Shown one piece after another: positions 31,296 to 39,178 of a stretch of 42,467 nucleotides of DNA; position 1 is the stretch's first letter; each line of letters starts with the position of its first letter. Under the pieces are notes generated by a model. That model searched no databases, was not told where the DNA came from, and saw only the letters and a list, made by a program, of their open reading frames with translations. The stretch spans positions 1 to 42,467 of the forward strand of contig CAAFXG010000630.1 of assembly GCA_900766925.1 (NCBI GenBank), written 5' to 3'. The position numbers and the translations under genes were made by a program. This DNA comes from Lachnospiraceae bacterium (GTDB lineage Bacteria > Bacillota > Clostridia > Lachnospirales > Lachnospiraceae).

Positions 31296-32240
31296 TCATT
31301 TCAAATTTAATACAAATATTCCTGCTACGGAAATGAGCATTATGAGAGGAAGCACCTTGTTTAAATGGGTGCTTTTCTTAGTTATTAGACCAATCAACAG
31401 TGAAAATACATACGTAGCTAATGTAAATACACATATAAATAATATTTTTTTGATTGAATTATACATATACAGATTAGTAATCATACTTGTTAAAAAAATT
31501 GGAATAAGTGCGGCCAGAATGTTGGCTGTTTCAATGCAAAAACGTTCAGAGCCATTAAGGGCAATATAGATATTGCGCTCGTTATCCTGCATAAAAATAA
31601 GTAATCCCAGAAGGGCAGAAAACAGTATAAGAATTAAACTGATTTCATAAACCGGTATATTAATACGGAATACAATGTCCTCATATTTGAATTCACCGGA
31701 AATTGTGTCAGAGAGCTTAAATATGTCATCACTGCTAAGGTAGTCATCAAAGCTGTCAGAAAGTTCCTTGTTGTATTCATGCATGTCCGATGAAAATAAC
31801 AATATTTCTTCAGAGCATACACGGTATATAATGTTAAATACTGTTTCGGTTATGGCGGGTGCAAGTGTGGAGGATGGTACTGTGTAACAAACCACCTTGT
31901 TATCAGATACGATTCCTCGGATATAGTCATCAAAAAAAGTATCCGGAATATAAAAACCACATTCTGCATAACCTGATTTTACATCTTTAAGAAGCTCTTC
32001 CTTATCCGGAGCCAGATAGAAGGTATATATAGAATTCTTATTCATTAATCGATTTACTATTGAAGTCGAATAGTCGGAATCAGCTTCAAAGCATATGCCG
32101 GCCTTGATATCTGTTGTCTGTTTTTGCTCAGGCAGCAGCTTATATATAGCGGTTAACATAATAAGGGACAGCAACAAGGCAATATACATTTTTTTGATAC
32201 ACATTCTCTTTATAAAGATTATTAAACGCTTAAAAAACAT
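31296..32240 (-). CDS. ABC-2 type transporter permease, second of pair
   Basis: A 314-residue membrane protein: one N-terminal helix, a large extracytoplasmic domain (about 50-195) and five or six C-terminal helices, the architecture of ABC-2 (YhgE/Pip-like) exporter permeases. Low-complexity hydrophobic segments are LILFSALLGLLIFM and LATYVFSLLIGLIT. The start is ATG 32240 behind AAAGGAG; an in-frame extension to 32282 runs into the upstream gene. It is the third gene of a minus-strand unit with an ATPase and a related permease. The substrate is unknown. Confidence 0.75.
   Translation of the reverse strand: MFFKRLIIFIKRMCIKKMYIALLLSLIMLTAIYKLLPEQKQTTDIKAGICFEADSDYSTSIVNRLMNKNSIYTFYLAPDKEELLKDVKSGYAECGFYIPDTFFDDYIRGIVSDNKVVCYTVPSSTLAPAITETVFNIIYRVCSEEILLFSSDMHEYNKELSDSFDDYLSSDDIFKLSDTISGEFKYEDIVFRINIPVYEISLILILFSALLGLLIFMQDNERNIYIALNGSERFCIETANILAALIPIFLTSMITNLYMYNSIKKILFICVFTLATYVFSLLIGLITKKSTHLNKVLPLIMLISVAGIFVLNLK
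31350..31377 (+). terminator. Terminator of the nrdR-yigZ unit
   Basis: AAGCACC (31350-31356) pairs with GGTGCTT (31368-31374), then T residues. It lies inside the 3' end of the convergent ABC permease gene. Confidence 0.6.
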
Positions 32241-32257
32241 GTATACAACTCCTTTTT

Positions 32258-33373
32258 TTAAAACATTGCATTGCAGATACATCTGATAATATACTCACCG
32301 GGCAGATATGGAGAAATTTCCTGAACAATCCTTGGAAGCATTGCACCGGGTAGAATACCACCGCCAATGTATGCAATTAATATTGTAATTACCAGAATGG
32401 ACATATTTCCGGAAAACACCTGCTTTGAGATGCTGCTTATAAGACATATTATAAGGGCAATTGCAATTATGGCAGGAATAATCATAAACAATGATTTCAA
32501 GGCTAATTTGTGTGAATAAAAGGTAACATTTATCATACATGGAATAAAGGCAATGTAGAGTGCCAGACAGCTTGCCACAAAATTACATATAAAAATATGG
32601 AGAGAATTTATACCTTTTGCGGCAAGAGAAAGCTTAATTCCATCACAATAACTCTGATGCATTGGTATCAATATTAAACCAAGCAGAAAAAGACTTATCA
32701 TGATTGCAACAGAAATATAATGCTGTGTCAGGCTGAAATTACCTTCTCCGGTTGCAGTAACTTTATCGATATACACGTCTTTATCAAGTGCCCGATTCAG
32801 GTAAATAAAGTTGATGTTATATTGGAGAGCGTTAATCTGATCAGGGTCGTATCCGTGAGTTGCCGCAACATCCATTGCACTGTACACAGCAGCTTCTGCT
32901 ATACCCAGATAGCCGGCGTATGCAAGAAACAGCTCATTTGCAATATATGAGATTAGGTTTGAATTGTCCCTTACCACTATTTCCAGAGGATAATTGTCGC
33001 CCATCATAATTCCCGTAATGAAATTTTCAGGAACGATAACAAAGTATAACACCTCACCCCGGTCTAAAAGCTCGTACCCTTCATCTATTGTATCTACCTT
33101 CATCATATTTATCGTAGAACCCATACTGTCCATATTTTCCAACATCCCGACGGAGAGCTTCAAGTAGTCCTCGTCGTTGTCGGCAGGAAGGTAATAGGCA
33201 AGACCTATGGTGGTTAATTGTTGTTCGGAGTAAACATTTTTGGAAATTGCGTTACCTGCAAGGGAACACACAGTCAGAAGTATAATGACGGCAATCAAAA
33301 TAGTCGGAATATATGATTTTAGTCTCTTAATATTTGTAATTGTGAGTCTTGCAATCAGACTGAATTTATTCAT
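32258..33373 (-). CDS. ABC-2 type transporter permease, first of pair
   Basis: A 371-residue permease with the same plan as its neighbour: one N-terminal helix (about 20-42), an extracytoplasmic domain (about 50-210; ADNDEDYLKLSVGMLENM) and six helices in the C-terminal half. The end, GGGILPGAMLPRIVQEISPY, followed by a PGEY word, is typical of ABC-2 permeases. It overlaps the ATPase gene by four bases, so the two are translationally coupled. The two permeases probably form a heterodimer with the ATPase. The exported substrate cannot be inferred. Confidence 0.82.
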   Translation of the reverse strand: MNKFSLIARLTITNIKRLKSYIPTILIAVIILLTVCSLAGNAISKNVYSEQQLTTIGLAYYLPADNDEDYLKLSVGMLENMDSMGSTINMMKVDTIDEGYELLDRGEVLYFVIVPENFITGIMMGDNYPLEIVVRDNSNLISYIANELFLAYAGYLGIAEAAVYSAMDVAATHGYDPDQINALQYNINFIYLNRALDKDVYIDKVTATGEGNFSLTQHYISVAIMISLFLLGLILIPMHQSYCDGIKLSLAAKGINSLHIFICNFVASCLALYIAFIPCMINVTFYSHKLALKSLFMIIPAIIAIALIICLISSISKQVFSGNMSILVITILIAYIGGGILPGAMLPRIVQEISPYLPGEYIIRCICNAMF

Positions 33374-34005
33374 TGTCTGCTCCTTAACATGTCAATATAG
33401 CTTATTCCTTTTGCTTTAAGTGCTTCTGCGTCTGTAAGCTTGCCATTTTTGAGAAGGTAAATATGGTTACAGAAATCAAATATATCCTTATCGTGTGAAA
33501 CAATAAGAATTGAACCTCCATGTTTTAAATAATTCTGCATAAAAACGAGTATGTCCTGCTTGGCAGGAAGGTCTAATGCCGCAAACGGCTCGTCCATTAA
33601 TAAAATATCGGGGTTATTAATTAACACGGTTGCAAGGGATAAACGTTTCTTCATGCCACCGGACATTTTTTTGACAGGTGTGTCTATGAAATCTATAATC
33701 CCGAGAGTATTCAGGGGAGGCATGGAGAGTCTGTCTGTAATTTCTGCTTTGGAAAGCTTTGTCCACAATCTGATATTGTCCAAAGGCTTAAGCTCATCAA
33801 AAAGTGGATTTTCCTGTGGAACATATCCTATATTGAACGAACCATCACCTGAGTATTTTTTTATAATGCTTGTGAGCAGTGTGGATTTACCTGAACCGTT
33901 AGCTCCTAAAATTCCAATTGCTTCTCCTTGTTCCAGCGACAGGGAGATATCGTCTAATATCTTTTTTTTACCATATGATTTTGAAATGTGTTCTATATGA
34001 AACAT
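33370..34005 (-). CDS. ABC transporter ATP-binding protein
   Basis: A 211-residue ATPase: Walker A GANGSGKST, Q-loop VPQENPLFDEL, signature KMSGGMKKRLSLA, Walker B ILLMDEPFAALD and switch His in LIVSHDKDIFDFC. It is a short single-domain subunit of an exporter. It is first in its unit; GGGGTAATT precedes ATG 34005. A weak minus-strand promoter (TTGTAC, 17 bases, TATCGT) may lie upstream in the 34010-34080 gap shared with the divergent chemoreceptor. Confidence 0.92.
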   Translation of the reverse strand: MFHIEHISKSYGKKKILDDISLSLEQGEAIGILGANGSGKSTLLTSIIKKYSGDGSFNIGYVPQENPLFDELKPLDNIRLWTKLSKAEITDRLSMPPLNTLGIIDFIDTPVKKMSGGMKKRLSLATVLINNPDILLMDEPFAALDLPAKQDILVFMQNYLKHGGSILIVSHDKDIFDFCNHIYLLKNGKLTDAEALKAKGISYIDMLRSRQ

Positions 34006-34084
34006 AATTACCCCTTATACTCTGAAATTCAAATATTACGATATCACTTTTGGTAATAAAGTACAAGAAAAATGAATGTAAATA

Positions 34085-34113
34085 TAGACTTTGATTTTTT
34101 AATTTGATATAAT
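34085..34113 (+). promoter_or_regulatory. Promoter of the second chemoreceptor gene
   Basis: TAGACT (34085-34090), 17 bases, TATAAT (34108-34113) with an extended -10 TGA immediately before it. Confidence 0.65.
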
Positions 34114-34178
34114 AATCTAGGTTATGAATACCGATACATGAAAACAACTTTAGACACGTAGACAAGGAGACTTATAAG

Positions 34179-35795
34179 ATGAATGGAACGAGATTAGCCA
34201 AAAAGAATGCCCTGGCAATAAAAGTTATGACTGCATTTACTATTGCCAAAATAATTGTACTCATTTTGAATCGCAAAAATCAGAGTGGATTTGTTCCGTT
34301 ATTGGTTTTGTTTGCAGTATATGCAATAGGTAATATTGTATTCAACATAATAAATGACAGAAGTGAGCTTACCAAGTACACGTCAATATCATTGTTTGCT
34401 GTTTTGGTTGTGGTCAGTGTTCTTATTTCACCATCGCTGATTAATGCATTGCCTGTGCTTGTTGCAATTGGAATGTGTATTATTTACATGGATACATTAC
34501 ATATCTACGTAACATGCGGGCTCAGTGTTATTGGTACGTTAGTCGGAACGATAATGAGAATTTCAAATGATGGTTTTATGAGCTCTGTTTCATGGGTTGA
34601 GTTTTTACTCCTTGCAATTGTATTTATGATAGGAATTATTCAGGCTTGTAATGCTACACTTAGTGAACAGGAAACAGACAAACAGGAAATCGAATATCAC
34701 GTGGCATATCAGGAAGAAATAACAGGTAACATGGTCAAGGTTGTTGATAATGGTAATGCTCATATTGAGCTGTTACAGTCTAAGCTTGATAATTTTCAGG
34801 CTGCAACGGAGGAGGTTACTCGCTCGGTTGATGCGATTTCTACAGGTGTAACCGAGACTGCTGAGGACATGGAGAATTCTACAAGCATGACACAGCAGAT
34901 TCAGGGAATTATTGATAACTTGATTGAGGTTAAGGATAATACAGTTAGTTCTACTGATAAGGCTATTTCTTATGTTCAGTCGGGTCTTGAGATTATTGAG
35001 AACCTCAAGAATAAATCAGAGGATATCAATGTGGCAAATGCCGATGTTACAAGAGCATCGGAAGAGCTTTGTGATAAGATTGTTTCAGCAGAGGAAATTA
35101 CTCAGATTATATACGATATTTCTAAGCAGACTAACCTCCTTGCACTTAATGCTTCTATTGAGGCTGCAAGAGCCGGAGAAGCCGGAAGGGGCTTTGCAGT
35201 AGTTGCGGATGAAATAAGAAAGCTGGCAGATGATACGAAGAAATCTATCGATAGTATTACGGAGCTTCTTCAGGGAGTTACTGCACTTGCTAATCATTCC
35301 TCAGATTTGGTTAGAAGAAGTGTTGAGACTGTTGCAGAACAGGCCGAGTTCATTGAGAAGGCTGATGGAAGCTTCCAGAGTATTGCCAATGTGGTTGATG
35401 AGCTTCATAATGGAATGACACAGCTTGACAGACTTAGTGGGGAGCTTGATGATTCTAACAATGCAATTATTGACGGACTTGCTAATCAGCAGGCGGCTAG
35501 TGAAGAGATTGCAGCTAATGCCCAGTCTTCAGCGGATTTATGTCAGTCAAATTTAAACGAGCTTAACAGCGTTATTGATGAGTTGAATGAGATTGCCAAG
35601 ATTATCGGAAGTCTTAAGGATGGTGATATCGAGGAGATGAACCAGATAATAGAAGAGACCGCAATTGAAGAAGCAGCAGATGATGTTGCTGAAGGCGAGG
35701 AGAATTTAGCATATTATGAGGATGAAGAAGGCGATGATTCAGAAGGGTATCCGGATGAAGAATACGCTGAAGCTCCATATGAGGAGAACGAATAG
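34179..35795 (+). CDS. Methyl-accepting chemotaxis protein with six-helix sensor and acidic tail
   Basis: A 538-residue chemoreceptor and paralogue of the one at 15046. Residues about 15-160 hold about six membrane helices with no extracellular domain and no HAMP domain. Residues about 170-480 form the signalling coiled coil; the tip (about 318-340) reads TNLLALNASIEAARAGEAGR. After about residue 485 there is a tail of about 50 residues very rich in Glu, Asp and Tyr, which I do not know from other receptors and which does not end in a CheR-docking pentapeptide. AAGGAG precedes ATG 34179. It is a single-gene unit ended by the hairpin at 35827. Confidence 0.9.
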   Translation: MNGTRLAKKNALAIKVMTAFTIAKIIVLILNRKNQSGFVPLLVLFAVYAIGNIVFNIINDRSELTKYTSISLFAVLVVVSVLISPSLINALPVLVAIGMCIIYMDTLHIYVTCGLSVIGTLVGTIMRISNDGFMSSVSWVEFLLLAIVFMIGIIQACNATLSEQETDKQEIEYHVAYQEEITGNMVKVVDNGNAHIELLQSKLDNFQAATEEVTRSVDAISTGVTETAEDMENSTSMTQQIQGIIDNLIEVKDNTVSSTDKAISYVQSGLEIIENLKNKSEDINVANADVTRASEELCDKIVSAEEITQIIYDISKQTNLLALNASIEAARAGEAGRGFAVVADEIRKLADDTKKSIDSITELLQGVTALANHSSDLVRRSVETVAEQAEFIEKADGSFQSIANVVDELHNGMTQLDRLSGELDDSNNAIIDGLANQQAASEEIAANAQSSADLCQSNLNELNSVIDELNEIAKIIGSLKDGDIEEMNQIIEETAIEEAADDVAEGEENLAYYEDEEGDDSEGYPDEEYAEAPYEENE

Positions 35796-35826
35796 AGAGT
35801 AATAGAAGTAAATAATGTAGTATATT

Positions 35827-35854
35827 AACGCGACTGCCACCTTACAGTCGCGTT
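35827..35854. terminator. Bidirectional terminator between convergent genes
   Basis: AACGCGACTG (35827-35836) pairs with CAGTCGCGTT (35845-35854) around an eight-base loop, with A- and T-rich flanks. It overlaps the stop codon of the minus-strand gene. Confidence 0.75.
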
Positions 35855-36126
35855 TAATAGTCTTCTTCAATAACCTGAAATTCAAGGTAATCGAAATCTA
35901 TATGTTCAATAAAATTATCCTGCGTAAATCTGGTTTTGGCAACTCTGATAAAATCGTCCTGATTTGATTTTAACCAAACCGGTGTAGCCAAATCGAATTC
36001 ATAGCATATTTCATCTAATGCCTTATATACCTTTTTGGTTCTGGATATTGTATAGTCTTCTATACATGCGGTGTAATCCTTTAACATTCTGTTGTCTTTA
36101 ATTAATTTGCCCCAAACTCTAAACAT
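35854..36126 (-). CDS. Conserved small Clostridia protein of unknown function
   Basis: A 90-residue soluble, acidic protein. MFRVWGKLIKDNRMLKD, RTKKVYKALDEICYEFDLAT, WLKSNQDDFIRVAKTRFTQD and FIEHIDFDYLEFQVIEED look like a protein I have seen conserved across Lachnospiraceae without a function. The start is ATG 36126 behind TTTGGAGAA; the in-frame TTG 36138 overlaps the ribosome binding site. It stands alone between convergent and divergent neighbours. Confidence 0.75.
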   Translation of the reverse strand: MFRVWGKLIKDNRMLKDYTACIEDYTISRTKKVYKALDEICYEFDLATPVWLKSNQDDFIRVAKTRFTQDNFIEHIDFDYLEFQVIEEDY

Positions 36127-36219
36127 AATATTCTCCAAATTATTCGTTTACTGAAATTATGATAACACATAATAGTATATATTGCGGCGTAATATATTTC
36201 AATTATCAATTTACATGTG

Positions 36220-36438
36220 ACCATCAGGTAATGACTTGGCTTCTTGTTAGCTGTATGCTTCCGGAAACGGATAAGGGTCGCAAGAAGGGACCGCTCTCGC
36301 TAAGTTGCTCCACGCAGCAGTACTAAATTCGTGCTCTGCACTCATTAAGTACTGGCGGTCGCAAATGTCCCTTCTTGCGACCCTTATCCGTTTCCGGAAG
36401 CATACAGCTAACAAGAAGCCAAGTCATTGCCTGATGGT
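36220..36438. repeat. 219-bp fold-back element with 72-bp arms
   Basis: Left arm 36220-36291 and right arm 36367-36438 are reverse complements over 72 bases; the only mismatch (T36229 against G36429) would be a G-U pair in RNA. The 75-base central part holds a second hairpin (CAGTACT/AGTACTG with GTGC-TCT-GCAC at the tip). The arms begin ACCATCAGG and end CCTGATGGT. There is no credible gene inside and no clear target duplication. It lies between divergent genes, 110 bases before tgt. Confidence 0.85.
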
Positions 36439-36457
36439 AACTGCACTTACAAACTGC

Positions 36458-36486
36458 TTTCATAAAGTAATTGATTATGATATAAT
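36458..36486 (+). promoter_or_regulatory. Promoter of tgt-yajC
   Basis: TTTCAT (36458-36463), 17 bases, TATAAT (36481-36486). It lies 20 bases after the fold-back element. Confidence 0.6.
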
Positions 36487-36547
36487 CGGTGTTGATGAGC
36501 TGGAGCAAGCGTCCGGTTATATTACATGTAAATGAGGTGAATATACA

Positions 36548-37690
36548 TTGTATAAATTAATAACAGTTGATGGAAATGCAAAGAGAGGTGAGCTGAATAC
36601 CGTTCACGGAACCATTCAAACTCCTGTATTTATGAATGTTGGCACAGTAGCTGCAATAAAAGGTGCAGTGTCCACAGAGGATTTGGAAGACATAGGAACT
36701 TTGGTACAGCTTTCTAACACTTACCATTTGCATGTAAGACCGGGAGATAAAATTGTAAAGAAACTAGGTGGTTTACATAAGTTTATGTCATGGGACAAAC
36801 CTATTTTAACGGATTCAGGTGGCTTCCAGGTATTCTCATTAGCCGGACTTCGTAAGATAAAGGAGGAGGGTGTAACCTTTAATTCTCATATTGACGGTCG
36901 TAAGATATTTATGGGCCCTGAGGAGAGCATGCAGATTCAGTCTAATCTTGCCTCTACGATTGCAATGGCATTTGATGAGTGTCCTCCATCTACGGCTGAT
37001 AGGAGCTATATTCAGCCTTCGGTTGACAGAACAACCAGGTGGCTGGCAAGATGTAAGGCAGAGATGGATAGACTTAATGGTCTTGAGGATACAATTAATA
37101 AGCAACAGATGCTTTTTGGAATTAATCAGGGTGGAATATTTGAGGATATAAGAATTGAGCATGCAAAACGAATTGCAGAGCTTGATTTAAATGGATATGC
37201 TATTGGAGGGCTTGCGGTTGGTGAGAGCCATGAGGAAATGTATAGGATAATTGAAGCCGTTGTTCCATATTTGCCACAGAATAAGCCTACGTATCTCATG
37301 GGAGTGGGAACTCCTGCAAATATTTTGGAGGCTGTTGAACGTGGTGTGGATTTCTTCGATTGTGTATATCCGTCTCGTAACGGAAGGCACGGACACGTTT
37401 ATACCAATAATGGTAAGCTGAATTTATTTAATGCACAATATGAGCTTGATGACAGGCCGATTGAAGAGGGCTGTGGCTGTCCGGCATGTAAGAGATATTC
37501 CAGAGCATATATAAGACATCTTCTCAAAGCAAAAGAAATGCTTGGAATGAGATTTTGTGTATTGCATAATTTGTATTTTTATAATAATATGATGAGAGAG
37601 ATTCGAGAGGCCATAGAGGAGCATCGCTTTGCAGAATATAAGCGACACAAATTGGAAGGCTTTAAGAATAATAATCAGGAGGAAAGATAG
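36548..37690 (+). CDS. tgt: tRNA-guanine transglycosylase (TTG start)
   Basis: A 380-residue TIM-barrel enzyme that exchanges guanine 34 of certain tRNAs for a queuine precursor. Family motifs: LSNTYHLHVRPGD, ILTDSGGFQVFSLAGLRKIK (catalytic Asp), FDECPP, GINQGGIFEDIR, GLAVGES, YLMGVGTP and the catalytic FDCVYPSRNGRHG. The zinc site is CGCPACKRYSRAYIRHLL plus the later His in LHNLYFY. The start is TTG 36548 with GAGGTG eight bases before. yajC follows directly, the standard tgt-yajC order. Confidence 0.97.
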   Translation: MYKLITVDGNAKRGELNTVHGTIQTPVFMNVGTVAAIKGAVSTEDLEDIGTLVQLSNTYHLHVRPGDKIVKKLGGLHKFMSWDKPILTDSGGFQVFSLAGLRKIKEEGVTFNSHIDGRKIFMGPEESMQIQSNLASTIAMAFDECPPSTADRSYIQPSVDRTTRWLARCKAEMDRLNGLEDTINKQQMLFGINQGGIFEDIRIEHAKRIAELDLNGYAIGGLAVGESHEEMYRIIEAVVPYLPQNKPTYLMGVGTPANILEAVERGVDFFDCVYPSRNGRHGHVYTNNGKLNLFNAQYELDDRPIEEGCGCPACKRYSRAYIRHLLKAKEMLGMRFCVLHNLYFYNNMMREIREAIEEHRFAEYKRHKLEGFKNNNQEER

Positions 37691-38083
37691 ATGTTATTAT
37701 CATTGTTAGAAGCAACTACAGGAACTGCAGGAGCTGCGGGAAATGGATTAAGTTTAATAATAATCATTCTTGTTTGGGTTGCAATTTTTTATTTTATGTT
37801 GATTAAGCCACAGAAGAAGCAGAAGAAGCAGATGGAAGAGCTTCACAATTCCATGGAACCGGGTGATTCGGTTATGACCACAAGTGGTTTCTATGGAACA
37901 ATCCTTGATATCCCTGATGATACAACAGTTATCGTGGAATTCGGTAACAACAAGAACTGTCGTATACCAATGCATAAGAATGCTATTGCTGAGGTTGAGA
38001 AGGCAGGAGCAGGTATTGAAAAGGATGAGATTGTAGACGACGAGCCTGCAGAACACAAAAAGCTTGGCAAAGAGAAGAAGTAA
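37691..38083 (+). CDS. yajC: Preprotein translocase subunit YajC
   Basis: A 130-residue protein with one membrane helix (about 20-38; LSLIIIILVWVAIFYFML) followed by the YajC core, IKPQKKQKKQMEELHNSMEP, then GDSVMTTSGFYGTILDIPDD and a charged C-terminal tail. It is an accessory of the SecDF translocase. It follows tgt directly, behind AGGAGG. No secDF lies downstream; a long hairpin structure ends the unit. Confidence 0.94.
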   Translation: MLLSLLEATTGTAGAAGNGLSLIIIILVWVAIFYFMLIKPQKKQKKQMEELHNSMEPGDSVMTTSGFYGTILDIPDDTTVIVEFGNNKNCRIPMHKNAIAEVEKAGAGIEKDEIVDDEPAEHKKLGKEKK

Positions 38084-38104
38084 TTAAACAGCTTTGCACT
38101 TAGT

Positions 38105-38228
38105 AAATATATCTCCCGGATGAGGACGTTTTGACATAGTCTAATGTGGGTTTATACCTCTATCATGCATATTCATGATGTATGCTTGTCTATGTTTGTG
38201 TGTAGTCTTTAATACGGGAGATATTTTT
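38105..38228 (+). ncRNA. Multi-branched structured RNA element ending in a T-tract
   Basis: A closing stem (38109-38118 with 38215-38224, extended by A-T pairs to 38105/38228) ends in five T residues and therefore also acts as a terminator for tgt-yajC. Inside, GACATAG (38133-38139) pairs with CTATGTT (38190-38196), enclosing GGT-TTAT-ACC (38149-38158) and CATGCAT/ATGTATG (38164-38170 with 38178-38184). I do not recognise it as a known riboswitch or 6S RNA. The remainder of the 38084-38465 gap shows no gene. Confidence 0.5.
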
Positions 38229-38335
38229 ATGTTTATCGCGTTACAAAGTGTTTTTCACAGGATTGTTCTGCATATAAATTATGTTATAAAGAAAGTGACG
38301 TGTCTGTTTACGAAGTCGGTTTACAAAGAAAAAAT

Positions 38336-38363
38336 TTGATTAAAATGAGAAAAAAAGTATAGA
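38336..38363 (+). promoter_or_regulatory. Possible promoter of the IscU-like/GGGtGRT operon
   Basis: TTGATT (38336-38341), 16 bases, TATAGA (38358-38363). The leader carries a small hairpin, TTCCTC-AGTGTA-GAGGAA, near 38403-38420. Confidence 0.4.
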
Positions 38364-38465
38364 CGAATTACTTGCTTTGTGAGAAAATATAGAAGATGAT
38401 GTTCCTCAGTGTAGAGGAATGTCGTAAAACCATATTTAAAATTAATTTTTGAAAGGAGTTTCATA

Positions 38466-39158
38466 ATGATTTACACTAAGGAAGTTGAAAACATGTGTCC
38501 TGTTGCTAAGGGCGCAAAGCATGAGCCAGCTCCTATTCCTGAAGAGGGCAAGTGGGTTAAGGCTAAGAAGATTGAAGACATTTCCGGTTTTACACATGGT
38601 GTAGGCTGGTGTGCACCACAGCAGGGTGCCTGCAAGCTTTCACTTAATGTTAAGGAAGGTGTTATTGAGGAAGCCTTGGTTGAGACTATTGGATGTTCAG
38701 GTATGACACATTCAGCAGCTATGGCAGCAGAGATTCTTCAGGGCAAGACAATCCTCGAGGCTCTTAATACAGACCTTGTTTGTGATGCTATTAATACAGC
38801 TATGAGAGAGTTATTCCTTCAGATTGTTTATGGTCGTACACAGAGCGCATTCTCTGATGACGGTCTTGCAGTAGGTGCAGGTCTTGAGGATCTTGGTAAG
38901 GGACTTCGTTCACAGGTTGGTACAATGTACGCAACAAAGGAGAAAGGTGTTCGTTATCTTGAGATGGCTGAGGGCTATGTAACAGGAATCGCTCTTGATG
39001 AGAACAACGAAGTTATAGGTTATCAGTTCGTTTCTCTTGGAAAGATGACAGACTTTATCAAGAAGGGTGATGATCCTAATACAGCATGGGAGAAGGCAAA
39101 GGGCCAGTATGGTCGTGTTGCTGATGCTGTTAAGATTATCGACCCAAGAGCAGAGTAA
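38466..39158 (+). CDS. IscU/NifU-like scaffold-type protein, partner of GGGtGRT
   Basis: A 230-residue soluble protein with an IscU/NifU-N-like core (about 44-160): CKLSLNVKEGVIEEALVETI, GCSGMTHSAAMAAEILQGKT and ILEAL align with the IscU fold. Cysteines are Cys11, Cys49, Cys56, Cys77 and Cys106. Cys56 and Cys77 match the first two IscU ligand positions; the Asp of the IscU CGD motif is replaced by Lys57, and no IscS is nearby. Annotated relatives are called iron-sulfur scaffold proteins, always beside a GGGtGRT gene. Biased codon use suggests very high expression. AAGGAG precedes ATG 38466. A role in iron-sulfur handling is inference. Confidence 0.82.
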   Translation: MIYTKEVENMCPVAKGAKHEPAPIPEEGKWVKAKKIEDISGFTHGVGWCAPQQGACKLSLNVKEGVIEEALVETIGCSGMTHSAAMAAEILQGKTILEALNTDLVCDAINTAMRELFLQIVYGRTQSAFSDDGLAVGAGLEDLGKGLRSQVGTMYATKEKGVRYLEMAEGYVTGIALDENNEVIGYQFVSLGKMTDFIKKGDDPNTAWEKAKGQYGRVADAVKIIDPRAE

Positions 39159-39178
39159 TAGGAAAGGAGATACGAACA

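Noticed and set aside
36305..36535. Open frames inside the large fold-back element
   Set aside because: Both strands are open only because the arms mirror each other. The products have no family resemblance or ribosome binding site.
38112..38130. Hammerhead-ribozyme-like word GGATGAGGACG
   Set aside because: The matching GAAA core and the third helix are absent.
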